Shown here piece after piece: positions 1-11,159 of a stretch of 64,000 nucleotides of DNA. The notes beneath the pieces were generated by a model, which saw nothing but the letters and a program-made list of their open reading frames with translations, ran no database searches and was not told the origin of the DNA. The DNA is taken from the NCBI GenBank assembly GCA_016800925.1, contig JABCPU010000285.1:1-64000 (forward strand), written 5' to 3'. Source of the stretch: Suillus spraguei (taxonomy: Eukaryota; Basidiomycota; Agaricomycetes; Boletales; Suillaceae). Each line of letters starts with the position of its first letter. Position 1 is the stretch's first letter. The translations under genes were made by a program, and so were the position numbers.

Positions 1-1560
1 CAGTGGGAGCGATGGCAGCAACTGGCTTGCTTTGCTTCTCTGTTTTCAGTTTGGCCACCTTGGCATTGGCTTCACTCAGGGTCCTGTAGGTTGAGGCATC
101 TGGTGCTCCTTCAGTGCATTCTTTTGATCTGTGTGATACATAGAACTTGCAACATTTAAAGCAGCCATTGTGGTCTGCTAGTAGTATACATTCCATGGTG
201 GTCAGAGGTCCCAAACAAGAACCGCTGGTAGTGCAGGAAAAGGAAGAACTCTTGGTGTTCAGGGGAGGTTGCGCTTTCTTGGAAGACTTGTAGAGATCTT
301 TGGCAAGTTTTCTGTGCATAGCAAGGTCCTCACAATGTTTGTCATCGAGGTGTTTGACTTCCTCAATCCACTGTTTAAGTGTGAGATCAGCGGTAAGTCT
401 AGCTCTGAGTATTGGGAGTGTGAGATCATTGCAAAGGTTCGCTTCAAGTTGACTTTGAAGTTGTACATCAGACAGGTGGGATGTATTGCCATATAGGAGG
501 TCATTCTGGTTCTGTAGTTCTAAGGCCCACTCGAAGAATGAGCGTGTGCTGTTACGAACTGGGGTGGCGTCACCAGCGACAGTGAGAAGACACAGACGGT
601 CTGCTGGGAAGTTCTTACAATGCCCAAAAGAGGACAAAGTGAAAGTACAAGGAACGTGTTCCGAGTACGATCAAGGGTTCAGCCTCAAAGACAAGTCTAA
701 GAGGTATCCGCGAGAATAGAGACTAAGGCTAAGGAGTGCTTAGACTTAGAGACGATTCAAGACGACTTAGGTTGGAGACCTAAGCGAAGGAGATTCCAGG
801 TAAAACCCAGTAAGATTAAAGTAGTGAATCTACTACAAGTACACTGTGCTTAAATAGGCCAATATGTGCGCACAGACCAATAGAGACATGAGAATGTAAG
901 TGCGTGTCCAAAGAAGGAAGGCAACTATAGTACAGATGCGTTGAGCATATGAGTCGGAATCGTGTTACGTAATATACAAGGTTTAATGAAGTAAGAAAAT
1001 GAATAGGGGCACGTACGATTGTAACATGTGCCTTGTTGTGAGCTGAGGACCTTCTTTTTTAGTAAGGTGTCCCAGTGCGTCTCGAGCCAGGCAGCCCTGA
1101 GAGCTGTCATGTATTCATTGAAGGTTCCTGAGTCTAGAGTCACTTGTTGTGCGAGATACCATGTGTGTAGTCTGGGGTCTAGCATTTCAGGAGCCACCAT
1201 TCTTACTTGGATGTTGTCCACAATCTGTTTGTGCATGAAGTAAGTTGAATAGGCGTTGGCCCAGTCCCATGCAGCTTCAGGGGTTAGTTCTCCTGCCAGA
1301 AGCTTTGGCAGTTTATTGGGAGTGGACTGTTCTATGGTGGCTATTTTCATCATATTGGAGGAGAGGGTGTATGGTGTATGCGTGGTTTCTGGTTCTGATT
1401 CTGAAGAGGAGTTGCTGTCAAAGGGATTTACGATGGTGGCGATTCTCATTGGTGGATTGCTTGTAGGTAAAGAGACCCATGAAGATGAGGATGAGATAGA
1501 GGATAGTGAGGAGAGGGATGGTGTGGGAGACAGTTGGGGTCCCTTTGTGCATGAGTGCAT
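1..1560 (-). pseudogene. Gag-like retroelement gene, interrupted by a solo LTR
   Basis: Read on the minus strand from an ATG at 1558-1560, the frame gives a Ser-rich start, then a gag-type helical region (WLETHWDTLLKKKV), and runs to about 1027. The same frame resumes at 549 (FFEWALELQNQNDLLYG) and continues past the window edge through a zinc-knuckle-like motif (CFKC, then FYVSHRSKEC). Retrotransposon Gag proteins of this kind, with a CCHC knuckle after a helical capsid-like part, are common in Agaricomycetes. The 477-bp LTR plus its 5-bp target duplication shifts the frame, so the gene is broken. No pol is visible because the element leaves the window at position 1. Confidence 0.75.
550..1026 (-). 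mobile_element. Solo LTR (self-priming gypsy family), minus orientation
   Basis: The sequence starts TGTTACGAACTGG and ends GATTGTAACA, the reverse complement of the LTRs at 51615 and 58783. It is flanked by the exact 5-bp duplication TGTGC at 545-549 and 1027-1031. No internal element sequence is present, so it is a solo LTR left after LTR-LTR recombination. It keeps the AAGATTAAAGT block that is the reverse complement of the predicted transcript start. Confidence 0.95.
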
Positions 1561-2274
1561 GGTCAGGGCATGAGGGATGGTTGGGTTCCTTCTTGTGGAA
1601 GGCAGTTTGGTGGTTTCAGGTGGCGGGTTGTGAGCCCTGTGATGGAAGAGTTATTTACGGTTTTCTTTTAAAATATAGAGACGGATTTTGTCGATGTTAA
1701 AAAAAAGTGAAAGCCCGCCATGGTGGCGGCGGGAAACACTAAACGAATCGGGCGGAAAAGTAACAGGACAAAACTGTGAGTTTATAATGTTATACAAATA
1801 GATAATGTAATCTATAAAGTATGGGAGAAAGGTGGGAAAGTCCTCGCTAGCTCACATGGCTTTCGCTTAGGAACGCTTAGCTCGGCTAAACCTTTATTTG
1901 GAAATATCGCGTGGTTTTTTCGAGTGCCAATTCAATACACTGTTCTCCCATTGTGTGATTGCGTGATTTAGTCATGTGACTGCACAGCTGGTGCGCTGTA
2001 GTTCCCTAGATATACCCTCGAGCTCCAATCTTTGTTTCCTCTTTTCCCCCACCACTGCTCCCTCTGCCACATCTTGAGAAAGTAATACTTTTCAACATAC
2101 TCAACCTCTGTTTGTTTTTCTGCTTTATTTTGGTAGATATATCTATCTTTCACTGTTCTTGATTCCTGTAAGCCTATATAGTGTACATATTGAAACTATA
2201 ATAAAAATTAATGATTATGTAATCAGATATCAGGCATTTTCGCTTTTTGACGTGTTTTTGGACCCTTTGGACCC
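1561..2274. other. Non-coding stretch between the gag-like gene and the Helitron
   Basis: No convincing open frame. It probably holds the leader and possibly the LTR of the minus-strand gag element (PPT-like and TATA-like patches occur), but no matching second LTR is in the window. The Helitron 5' end may lie near 2222, where TC follows an A, but the terminus could not be fixed. Confidence 0.4.
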
Positions 2275-2304
2275 CTGGACCTGGACCTGGACCTGGACCT
2301 GGAC
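2275..2304. repeat. Hexanucleotide tandem repeat (CTGGAC)5
   Basis: Five perfect CTGGAC units, with degenerate GGACCC copies just upstream. It lies about 50 bp inside the presumed 5' end of the Helitron, so it may belong to that end. Confidence 0.9.
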
Positions 2305-2860
2305 CCTGAACTGGCCGTATCTTGGAGTTTGAAGCATAGTGAGTGTGATTGTTGTTTGTTACTGGCCCTGTATTCCATCTGGACTCGTGAACTCCTGTCG
2401 ATTCAAGACGAACGTGTAACCAAGTCCTACTTCCCTGGCCATCTGTTTTTGCAGGTGTTCGCTGGTTGTTTCTGGACCTCTGGGTATACTACAGTGTAGA
2501 GATTTTGGATTGGCGTGGCACTTTTCTGTGCTAAGTTGGTCTGCTTGCAGCCTTCTTACAGTTGCCATCCTATCCTTTGGGATAATTTCTCGGACAGCTT
2601 TCAGCTGTTCTTAGCACTGTCATACATCAAACTTCCAGGGTATTAGCTCATCCTGGAAACTGCTGGTACTTCTTCAGTCACTCTTGGCAATATTTGTTTG
2701 GATTTTTGGTATGTGATATTTCACAAAATATATGATATGATGACTTATCTTTGACATAGTGGAACTACGACTGTTGGAAATTTAGCTCTCCTCTCCCTTT
2801 GTTTTGAATATCTTCTTCAATGTATGTGGTTATCATCATATATATTTATTTTGACTGATA

Positions 2861-5440
2861 TTGATTCTTGATAGGAATCCCTCCACTCCTCCTACCTCTC
2901 CTCAGTGGGCACAGGCTGCTACATGTCAGGCTGAGAGAAATCAGCGAAATATTGGCTCCCCTCCTACAGGTTGTCATCCTGCTCCTATAGCTCAACCATT
3001 AGAAAATGCTGCTCAAATGGTAAGAATTAATTTTCTGATTTTCATGAGACATATTCTGATGTGTTCATAGAATATTCCTCAGATCTTGGGAAATTTGAAC
3101 CATGGTCCTATTCCCATGCAAAGGTTCCCTAATATGCCACATCATGTTATCGAGCATCATGAGGCTCAATGCAGGTGGCATCTACAACACCAACCACCAC
3201 TACCTGGGCCACCTGTTCCTGCTCTAGCCTTAGGACCTCCCTTTGGTCAACCTGTTGCTGCTCTAGCCTTAGGACCTCCCTTTGGTCAACCTTTTCCTGC
3301 TCCAGCCTTAGGACCTCCCTTTGGTTATATTCCTCCACCTCCTACACTTCAGAATGAGTATGAATGTCATATGGCAAATGTTGCTACAGCCACTGTAAAT
3401 AGTCATGAAGCATGCCATGCTGCTAGGCGAAGGCGTAATAATCCTCAACAACAACCTGCACCTCCTGCCCCTGCCTTTGCTCCTGCTCCTGCCCCTGCCC
3501 CTGCTCCTGCTCAGAATAACTTGACAGCCTTTCAGTTGCTGCAGCAGCAAGCTGCACAGGGACACAATATACAGCAGCAGCAGCTAGCTGAAATAATTGC
3601 TAGACATGCTCAGGATTATCACTGTGAATGGCAGCAGGAAGAGGAAGCTGAACAGATGAATAGACAACACTATGGTGAACACATGCATGGTCCTATTCAC
3701 TATGAGGGTGCAGTTGGTTCTCACAATTTCAACAATCCCCAACAATACTTTGCACACCATCCTGCACCACCTTTGCCTGCACCACCTCAACCTGATTATC
3801 AACAATTCAATGTTCAGTTTCAACATGATCTCCAGCAGGAACAGATTAGAGATGACTTGCTTCATAGACAAACACAGGAGGCATTACACCATGATCAAAT
3901 CCAGCAGGAATTGCAGCATCAGGAGGATAGACAAGCTCAGGGTGTTCTACAAGCAAGTCAACAGGAAGAGGCCTGCCACAACCGTGAGCAGCAGAGAGTT
4001 CATGAGGAGCGGGAGCGTCTTGATGAGGCACTCCATGAATATAATAACCCAATATCTCAAGAGCAACATGCAGATGATCAGGAGAGAAGGAGAACCCAGC
4101 AGGAGGAACAACACCAGGAGCGTGAAGCAGAGGATGAGCAGCATGTCAATCAGGTCATTCCTATCCCTGATGGAGCTTGACCATATACAGAACCAGTCAA
4201 CTGTCACACTCTTGGTCCCATCAATGTGGAGTGTTCCAAATGTCATGCACTTCACATTACATGTGAAAGACTCTCTAACTCCTCTTTGCAAAATCCTCGC
4301 TTTGGTATGTGCTGCTTGCAGGGCCAAGTCAGCCTTCCCCCATTTCCAGCATGGCCACCTGAGCTGGAGCAGGCATATAGAGACAGAACATTTGTATCAA
4401 AAATTCGCCAGTACAACAGTGCTCTTGCATTCACATCTGTTGGTGTCAACATTGAGGATCGTGCTGTTCAAAGATCTGGCCCAAATGCTTTTTGTATCCA
4501 TGGCTCTCTCCATCACCTCATGGGCAGTCTTCTACCTCCAGAGGGTGTCCAGCCTTTATATGCACAACTTTATATATACGACTCTGAAGAAGCCACCAAT
4601 ATCTGTACCACCTGCCCTGGAAATGAAGGTCTTGATCGTCAGATTTCAGAGATCTGCATGACATGTTGCATTGAAAACACCCCTATGCTGCTGTCTACAA
4701 GCAAGCCTATCAAGTCATGCAAGAGAAGCCTCCAGAGGAGCAGACAGATGTTTCTATGCATATTCACTTCCTGCCAGGCACAGATGGTCGAAGATACAAC
4801 CTTCCCACTGCCAATGAAATTGCTGCAGCTCTTCCTGGAGATGGATCTGAGGAGGTGTCTCATGAACGCGACATCATTTTATATTATCAAAATGGTCGAC
4901 TTAGGCACATCAGTCAACTCAACCATGCATATGGCTGTCTCTATTATGTCCTTCTCTTTCCCAATGGAGAGGATGGCTGGGACCTTTACATTGATATGAT
5001 TATTCCTCAGGGTGGACATGCATGTGCCAAAAAAGTGACTCAGCTGCTATATTATGCCTTTCGTCTTCATCCCCGTCCAGCTTGCATTGACCACAACAAC
5101 ATCTTTCATGGTGGAAGGCTATTCCAGCAGTATGTTGTTGATGCTTGGGCATCCATTGAGCAGAGCAGACTCAACTGGATAAGAAACAACCAGAAGAAGA
5201 TCAGGGCTGACTGCTACCAAGGCCTCACAGACAATATTCTCAATGATGGAGTAGGCAATTTGGCTGAGACAGGTCATGCTATAATCCTTCCCTCCTCTCA
5301 TTCTGGAAGCCCTCGCTATATGCAGCAGCTCCTGCAGGACTCCTTGGCCATTTGCCATGCATGCAAGAAGCCTGATCTCTTCCTGACAATGACTGCCAAT
5401 GGAAGCTGGCCTGAGATTACTGAGAATCTCCTTCCAGGTA
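2861..5440 (+). pseudogene. Helitron N-terminal part: P/Q-rich region and Helitron_like_N domain
   Basis: An exon ending at 3018 is followed by a 51-bp GT-AG intron (3019-3069). A long frame to 4180 then encodes Pro-rich repeats (LGPPFGQP three times) and a Gln/Glu-rich coiled region. A TGA at 4178-4180 interrupts the homology, which resumes in the same frame (VECSKCHALH, GMCCLQGQ, GSLHHLMGSLLP). Near 4600-4715 the frame shifts, and the open frame to 5440 carries the Helitron_like_N signature (NHAYGCLYYVLLFPNGEDGW, LFLTMTANGSWPEI). The stop, the shift and a second in-frame TGA at 4670 show decay. Confidence 0.8.
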
Positions 5441-5494
5441 AAGTGACATATTGATGCATTATGATGACTTGAATCTGACAAGTTTTCTTATGTA

Positions 5495-6218
5495 GGTCAA
5501 ACTGCTGTGGACCGTCCAGACTTGGTGGCTTGTGTATTCTATCAAAAGCAGCAGGCCCTGCTGAAGAAGGTTTGCAAAGGCTACTATGGCAAGGTTGCAG
5601 GATTGGTATACACCATTGAATATCAAAAGTGTGGTCTGCCCCACATGCACCTTCTCATCTTCCTGGATCCAGACCATAATATTTGTACTGTGGAACAAAT
5701 AGACTCCTTCATCTCTGCCCAGATCCCTGACAGAAATGTCCATTTCCAACTCTATGAGGCTGTGGAGAAATACATGCTTCATGGCCCCTGCTCTCCAGAA
5801 CATCACTTGGAGAATGGGCGTTGCAAAAAGCACTTTCCAAAGTCTTTCTGTGCCCAGACATTGATGAAGGAGGATGGCTATCCAGAGTATGCAAGACCTA
5901 ACAATGGTCGCACTATCCAGAAGAATAACACTGTCTTCACCAACAAAGATGTTGTTCCTCACCCTCCACAACTCCTGGTGGAATTCAACTGCCACATCAA
6001 TCTTGAAGTCTATGCTTCCATCAAGTCTGTGAAATACATCCACAAGTACATCTACAAGGGAAATGACTGTGCCACTTTGGAGATGCCAGGACCAGTGGAT
6101 GAGGTCAAAACCTACCTTGACTCCAGATACATCAGCTCTACTGAGGCTGCATGGCACATCTTTGAGTTTGGAATGCACCTTGAATGGCCCTCTGTCTACC
6201 GTCTGTCAGTCCACCTTC
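5495..6218 (+). pseudogene. Helitron Rep (HUH endonuclease) segment
   Basis: After a GT-AG intron (about 5440-5494) the open frame carries the HUH motif GLPHMHLLIF (near 5633-5662) and the tyrosine-containing motif YIHKYIYKG (near 6035-6060). These belong to the rolling-circle nuclease that nicks and joins DNA ends during Helitron transposition. The residues look intact here, but the frame is cut at 6218 by the solo LTR and resumes beyond it. Confidence 0.85.
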
Positions 6219-6693
6219 TGTTATGAACTGGGGTGGCGTCACCAGCGACAGTGAAAAGACACAGACGGTCTGCTGGGAAGTTCTACGATGACCAGAAGAG
6301 GACAAGGTGAAAGTACAAGGAACACGTTCTGAGTATAACCAAGGGTTCGGCCTCAAAGACAAGTCTAAGAGGTTCTACAAGAATAGAGACTAAGGCTAAG
6401 GAGTGCTTAGACTTAGAGACGATTCAAGACGACTTAGGTTGGAGACCTAAGCGAAGGATATTCCAGGTAAAACCCAGTAAGATTAAAGTAAAGTATACAA
6501 GTGTAATACAACGTGCTTAAATAGGTCAATATGTGCACACAGACCAAGAGAGACGTGAGAACATAAGTGCATATCCAAAGAAGAAAGGCAACTATAGTAC
6601 AGATGCATTGAGCATATGAGTCAGAGTCACGTTATGTATATACAAGTAAAGGGGACAAAGAGAAAATGAATAGGGGCATGTATGACTGTAACA
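6219..6693 (-). mobile_element. Solo LTR (self-priming gypsy family) inside the Helitron
   Basis: A 475-bp copy of the same LTR, in minus orientation, starting TGTTATGAACTG and ending GACTGTAACA. It is bounded by the exact duplication CCTTC (6214-6218 and 6694-6698). It lies between the Rep and helicase parts of the Helitron gene, so it arrived after the Helitron. It differs at several positions from the LTRs near 51-59 kb and is probably older. Confidence 0.95.
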
Positions 6694-8413
6694 CCTTCCA
6701 AATGAACACATGGTGTTTTATGATCCTGAGGATGATGCCTAGGATGTTCTTGAGCATGCAGCAACCAAGGAGACTTGCCTTACTGGATGGTTCAAGGCCA
6801 ATGCCAACAATGTCTTGGTGGAAGCTGGAGCCCATGACCACCTCTACCAGGACTTCCCCTCAAAATTTGTATGGAACAAGACCACATGGAAGGTACAACA
6901 ACGTGGAATGGCCATTGGAAGGATGTACTCTGCTGCACCTGGATCTGGAGAGCGCTTCTACCTGAGATTGCTTTTGACTGTAGTAAAAGGTATGATGCTC
7001 ATGTCAATTTTTATCAATCAAACTCCCAATGTATTCAAGGGGCCACCTCCTATGAGAACCTTTGAACAGTTGATGGTGTTTTATATGACACTTTCAAAGA
7101 GACATGTCAATGTAGAGGTCTGCTTGATGATGACAATGAATGGATCCAATGCTTGCAGGATGCCTCTCACATGAGCACTGGACATGGCATGCACAATCTC
7201 TTTGCTATCATTCACGATTCAAGATCCCAATCCCCATCAATGAGGACAGCTCCTGCAACATTAAGAAAGGAGATGTTGTGCATGAGCTTCTGAAGGCCAC
7301 CTCCCTTATCATCTGCGATGAAATTCCAATGCTACACCGTCACAATCTGGAATGCCTTGACCGCTCATTGCGCGACCTTCTCAATGTTGATGCTGATTTT
7401 GGAGGAATAACCATACTCTTTGGAGGAGACTTCAGACAGACTTTACCAGTGGTGGCTCATGGATCCAGAGAGCAGATAGTGAGTGCTACCTTCTGCAGAT
7501 CTCACATTTGGCCAAGGCTTCAGATCTTCCATCTCAAGACAAACATGCGCCTTGGTCAAGACCCTGCCTCTGATGAATTTGCCAAGTGGCTTCTGGAGAT
7601 TAGAGCTGGAAAGAACACACATGCTGATGGAACAGTTGTCCTTCCAATTCATATGCACTGTGCCAACAATAGTGTCCAGTCTCTCATTAATGCCCTCTAC
7701 TCTCCTATCCTGCTCCCTGACCATCCTCCTGTGAATGATTCCTTCTTCCTGGAACGTACCATCCTCTCTGCAAAGAACACTAATGTGGATGAAATCAATG
7801 CCAACATTCTTGAATTATTCTCTGGAGAAAAGCAGTGTTCACCAGTGCAGACTCAGTTGCTGAGAGGGACTATGACTATATCCCTCATGAGTTCCTTCAC
7901 ACTCTAACACCATCGGGGTTCCCTTTGCACACATTGGAACTCAAAGTGGGTGTTCCTCTGATGCTGTTGCGCAACTTGGATCCCACCAATGGCCTCTACA
8001 ATGGAACCAGGATGATCCTCCTGTCTTGGACCACACATGTACTCAAATGTTGGATTCTCAAGGATGGAGTTGATGAAGCCCAGCAAGACAATCAGGACAC
8101 AGTGCTGATCCCCAGGATGACTCTGGATGCCACTGCTGAAGACAACCCAATTCCTCTAAAGCGTCGACAATTTCCTGTCCATCTTGCATTTGCTATGACA
8201 ATCAACAAGGCTCAAGGTCAAAGTGTGAAGTGGGTTGGACTGGATTTGAGAACTCCTGTGTTCAGTCATGGACAGCTGTATGTGGCATTGTCCAGGTGCA
8301 CTCACCCAGAGAGTGTGTGTGCTATCTTTCCAGAGCATGAAGAAGGGTCAAAGACAACCAATGTGGTGTATACAGAAGTGCTGAGAGGACTTAAAGATCA
8401 GATTGAGAATTGA
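6694..8413 (+). pseudogene. Helitron PIF1-like helicase segment
   Basis: Frames after the LTR encode the linker (GMAIGRMYSAAPGSGERFYLR). A frameshifted block follows, then helicase motifs: Walker B (LIICDEIPML), motif III (ILFGGDFRQTLPVV), LKTNMRL, and the C-terminal motifs LRNLDPTNGLYNGTR, FAMTINKAQGQS and HGQLYVALSRC. The Walker A loop is missing because of a deletion near 7175-7200. An in-frame TAG follows the LTR, and the last part is in another frame from about 7850. Helicase activity is therefore lost. Confidence 0.85.
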
Positions 8414-8506
8414 TTGTTGTAGTTTTATGTAAAGTGTTGTATAGTGTATTTTTAGTTTTGTTGAAATGGTGGTCAAATGTACATGTTTGTTTGAAAATTT
8501 ACTATG

Positions 8507-8755
8507 ATTATTGGGATGAAGCCAAGGCCAGAAAGTCAAAAAGAGTGCGAAGCACTCTTTTTGGCTTTCTGTGCCTTGGGCAAAAGAAAATTATTGGGAT
8601 GAAGCCAAGGCCAGGAAGGCAAAAAGAGTGCGAAGCACTCTGTTTGCCTTCCTGTGCCTTGGGCAAAGTGAATTATTAGGATGAAGCCTTGGACAGGAAG
8701 CAAAAGGAGTGCGAAGCACTCCTTTTGCTTCCTGTGCCGAAGGCACAATGGGTGG
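8507..8755 (+). repeat. Three tandem hairpin units at the Helitron 3' side
   Basis: Units start at 8507, 8590 and 8672 (period 83 and 82) with ATTATT(G/A)GGATGAAGCC. Each holds a long hairpin centred on GTGC-GAA-GCAC (8522-8579, 8605-8662, 8686-8745). Stem sequences differ between units, but changes on one arm are matched on the other: CAGAAAG/CTTTCTG becomes CAGGAAG/CTTCCTG, and the basal stem changes from CCAAGG/CCTTGG to GCCTT/AAGGC. A terminal hairpin is a known Helitron feature; three in tandem is unusual. Confidence 0.9.
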
Positions 8756-9349
8756 TGGACTCGTGGTAAGAGAGAGAGGTTTGTCTGCCCAAAACTGGAC
8801 CGAGCGGCGTGATATATATATGGACGTCTGCATAGCATGATGTCACGTATGACGCGGGTATGATATGGTAATCAGATGTAGTAAGCATCCAGCTTACAGA
8901 TAGTTGCAATGCGAGTCATCCCGAGTGCAAGGATTCGACTTCATGGCAAGAGATGGTTTGCTTTTAAGCGTTGTCAGGCGTTAGTCAGTGTTGACCAAAA
9001 ATAGTCAGTCAGCACTGACTGACTCAATTTGATTTGACCTGACAACTAGTCGGTGCGTCAGCATTAGAGAACGGATAAATCCTTGATATTCACTGCGGAA
9101 ACGAGAATTTAATCAGGTCTGGACAGGGTGCGAAAAGCGGTATATAATCGGAGGGCCCAAATCATGACAGAGCAGTGGAGAGTACACATTTCACTTCTAC
9201 ATGACGAGCCGCGCTCACTTGTATTGCGATATTCTTATACAGAAACTCAAGTAACCTCTATAGCCTATTTGAGAAGAGTCCGTATAACCTTCAAATCCGT
9301 ATGCTTTGCGCCTGCAAAACGATGCTTCGTATACTTTGGCAATTCTATA
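8756..9349. other. Intergenic stretch with a promoter-like duplicated block
   Basis: No gene is supported. Two blocks (about 8898-8965 and 9090-9185) are diverged direct copies of 10929-11000 and 11031-11145, the region upstream of the aspartic-protease homologue. An imperfect GTCAGTCAG-type palindrome occurs near 9004-9022. Confidence 0.6.
8898..9185 (+). repeat. Direct repeat, copy 1 (of 10929-11145)
   Basis: Shared blocks include GAGTGCAAGGATTCGA, GGCAAGAGATGGTT, TCACTGCGGAAACGAGAAT and GGTCTGGACAGGGTGCGAAA, in the same order and orientation. Together with copy 2 it flanks the protease-like gene. Confidence 0.85.
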
Positions 9350-10815
9350 TTAGTTGCTGTTGTCAGAAGTGAACTGGGTTCGGGCAAAACCGACGCGTCT
9401 CTCGATGCTATCGAACACAACGTAGAAGCGCTGGAGGAATACGTAGCCATTAACAAAGTCAAGCCCTAAGCCAGTGGGGGATGCAAGGCCTTTAACGATG
9501 AGAAATATATCATTGTCACCGCCACCGCCATGAAGCCTGTAGTTGAGCAAACGAGGCCAGACTTGCGCATTACGCACGAGTTTGTAGGTGTTCTATGCAA
9601 ATGGTTAAAAGGGATGTGAGGGCCGACAGGATTGACGTACCTCGCCAATATGGAAGTCCAAGCCACGTAGGGCATTGTACTGGCCACGGGAAATCTGGAG
9701 AAGACCATTTGCCGGATTCAAGGTACCGCCAGTTACAATCTTGTACCTCTCATAGGCATCTATCGAACGCTGATAAGACCATTATTACTCGCAGCACTCC
9801 AAATACACACCAGAGGCAAGGTAAAGAAAGGTGCAACCACAATGCACGATGCCAGCGGTGTTGCGCAAGATCTCTACATCTCCGTAGGTGATCCTCTGAT
9901 TGATACCCCAATACCGCGATGAGCGGGGGGTGGCGGTGATATCACTGAAACAAAACAATTACTATCAGTCTGGATTGATCCAGAAGCTGTGCCTTACATG
10001 TATTTAATTCTGCCAAGGTGCCTCCAACGGTTGGCTCCACCAAAGGAAATCTCTCCATAGCCATACCGGACTGCATTTGTACCGAAGGGCTGGAAAAAGA
10101 TACCAACAACGGGCTGCCTAATGGATTGTTGGTGAAACAGGTAGTCAGTGACAGTCGGGAGTATGACATTTGGCCGATTTATGGTGCCGCGTGTCAAGCC
10201 CATAGGCCCGATGCCAAGGACACCGTCAAAATCGAAGCCCACCGAAGTAGAAGCAACACCGAATGGCATCCCATCGATGGAGAGCTCATCAGTACCGAAA
10301 GTGATTGAATCTTTGAATATAGTTCCTATAGATACTAATCGTAGGTATTTTCAACTTATGATATTGTTGTATGTCATACCTTGGAAGGAGCCATAACCAT
10401 AATTGACGGCCACAGGCGCTCCAGTGTTGAAGCCGGTGTCGCTCGCGTACCGAGTTCTGGCGCCAACCCATGTGATCGCGCTAGCGCTGTCTACAATCAA
10501 GTTGTCTTCAATAATACATTAGCAGCCGCATGTTTTCTCAGTGTTGAACTTACAGATTCTGGTGGGATTGCCAATGCCAACTGTTACGGTGTAGCCAAAA
10601 TGAAAGCTTGTCAAATGGACATAATCACGTCGGTCATGCGTGCTGTATTCCGTTAGGGCCGCAATGAGAGCTTCATCATGCCGCAAGAGGTCAGTAACAT
10701 TGGAGAATGCTAGCCTCCTGGTCATGGGGAGCGTGATGGTGGAATTGCGAACTTTAACGGGAGATCCCGTGACTGACAAAGCCAGGAGTGCTAACAAGAA
10801 TGCAACGGAGAACAT
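9350..10815 (-). CDS. Secreted pepsin-like (A01) aspartic protease homologue, probably inactive
   Basis: Six exons (10554-10815, 10380-10505, 9998-10325, 9811-9944, 9641-9759, 9350-9592) with GT-AG introns of 48-54 bp sum to 1212 bases, 403 residues, the normal length for basidiomycete secreted A01 proteases. Residues 1-18 form a signal peptide (FLLALLALSVTGSP). Family landmarks are clear: ITWVGA, the flap NYGYGSF, GVLGIGPMGLT, AYERYKIVTGGTL and the C-terminal FVNGYVFLQRFY. Both catalytic sites are altered: the first DTG reads DSA (LIVDSASA) and the second DTGT reads HCGC (GIVHCGCT), so the second aspartate is lost. The frame is otherwise intact, suggesting a secreted pseudo-enzyme, perhaps a binding or inhibitory protein. 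A TATA-like ATATATAG lies about 35 bp upstream. Confidence 0.9.
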
Positions 10816-10928
10816 GACTCACTGAAAAGTCATATCATACTCGGTGGCCCACTATATATGTGACAGCAAACGCGATGGGAATGTTGAGCACCTTAGCCAC
10901 GTCAGTCCCCCTCGAAAAAGTGATGACG

Positions 10929-11145
10929 AGATAGTTGCGATGCGAGTTATCGCGAGTGCAAGGATTCGATAAAATGTGGCAAGAGATGGTTGTCCAACAT
11001 TAATTGTCAAGCTGTCTGTAATGCCGACAGTCACTGCGGAAACGAGAATCAGGTCTGGACAGGGTGCGAAAAGACGACATAACCAGTATGTAATCAGAGG
11101 TGGAAAATCATGCAAATCCGAGGTGACAGAGTAGTGGGAAGTACC
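10929..11145 (+). repeat. Direct repeat, copy 2 (of 8898-9185)
   Basis: Lies in the presumed upstream region of the protease-like gene. Its twin beyond the gene's 3' end is most simply explained by a tandem duplication whose second gene was lost next to the Helitron. Confidence 0.85.
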
Positions 11146-11159
11146 CGTTTCTGGTTCTA

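Larger units (their letters stand above)
2222..8755 (+). mobile_element. Degenerate Helitron, about 6.5 kb
   Basis: A single plus-strand gene trace runs through a Pro/Gln-rich N-terminus, the Helitron_like_N region, a HUH Rep nuclease and a PIF1-like helicase, in the order seen in autonomous Helitrons. Premature stops (for example 4178-4180 and 4670), frameshifts, a deletion around 7175-7200 and a solo LTR at 6219-6693 make it non-functional. The 3' side ends in three tandem hairpins. A canonical 3' CTRR terminus was not found, so both borders are estimates. Confidence 0.8.

Noticed and set aside
1968..2250. Copia-type LTR before the Helitron
   Set aside because: TATA-like and purine-tract sequences occur, but there is no second copy, target duplication or defined ends in the window.
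3672..4661. 329-codon plus-strand frame overlapping the Helitron N-terminus
   Set aside because: Out of frame with the Helitron homology, low-complexity composition, and explained by the repetitive Gln/Glu-rich coding sequence beneath it.
8507..8755. CRISPR-like array
   Set aside because: Three units of 82-83 b with long inverted repeats in a eukaryotic transposon end; no spacers and no cas genes.
9760..9810. Apparent stop codons in the aspartic-protease homologue
   Set aside because: They fall inside a 51-bp GT-AG intron; the six exons sum to a whole number of codons.
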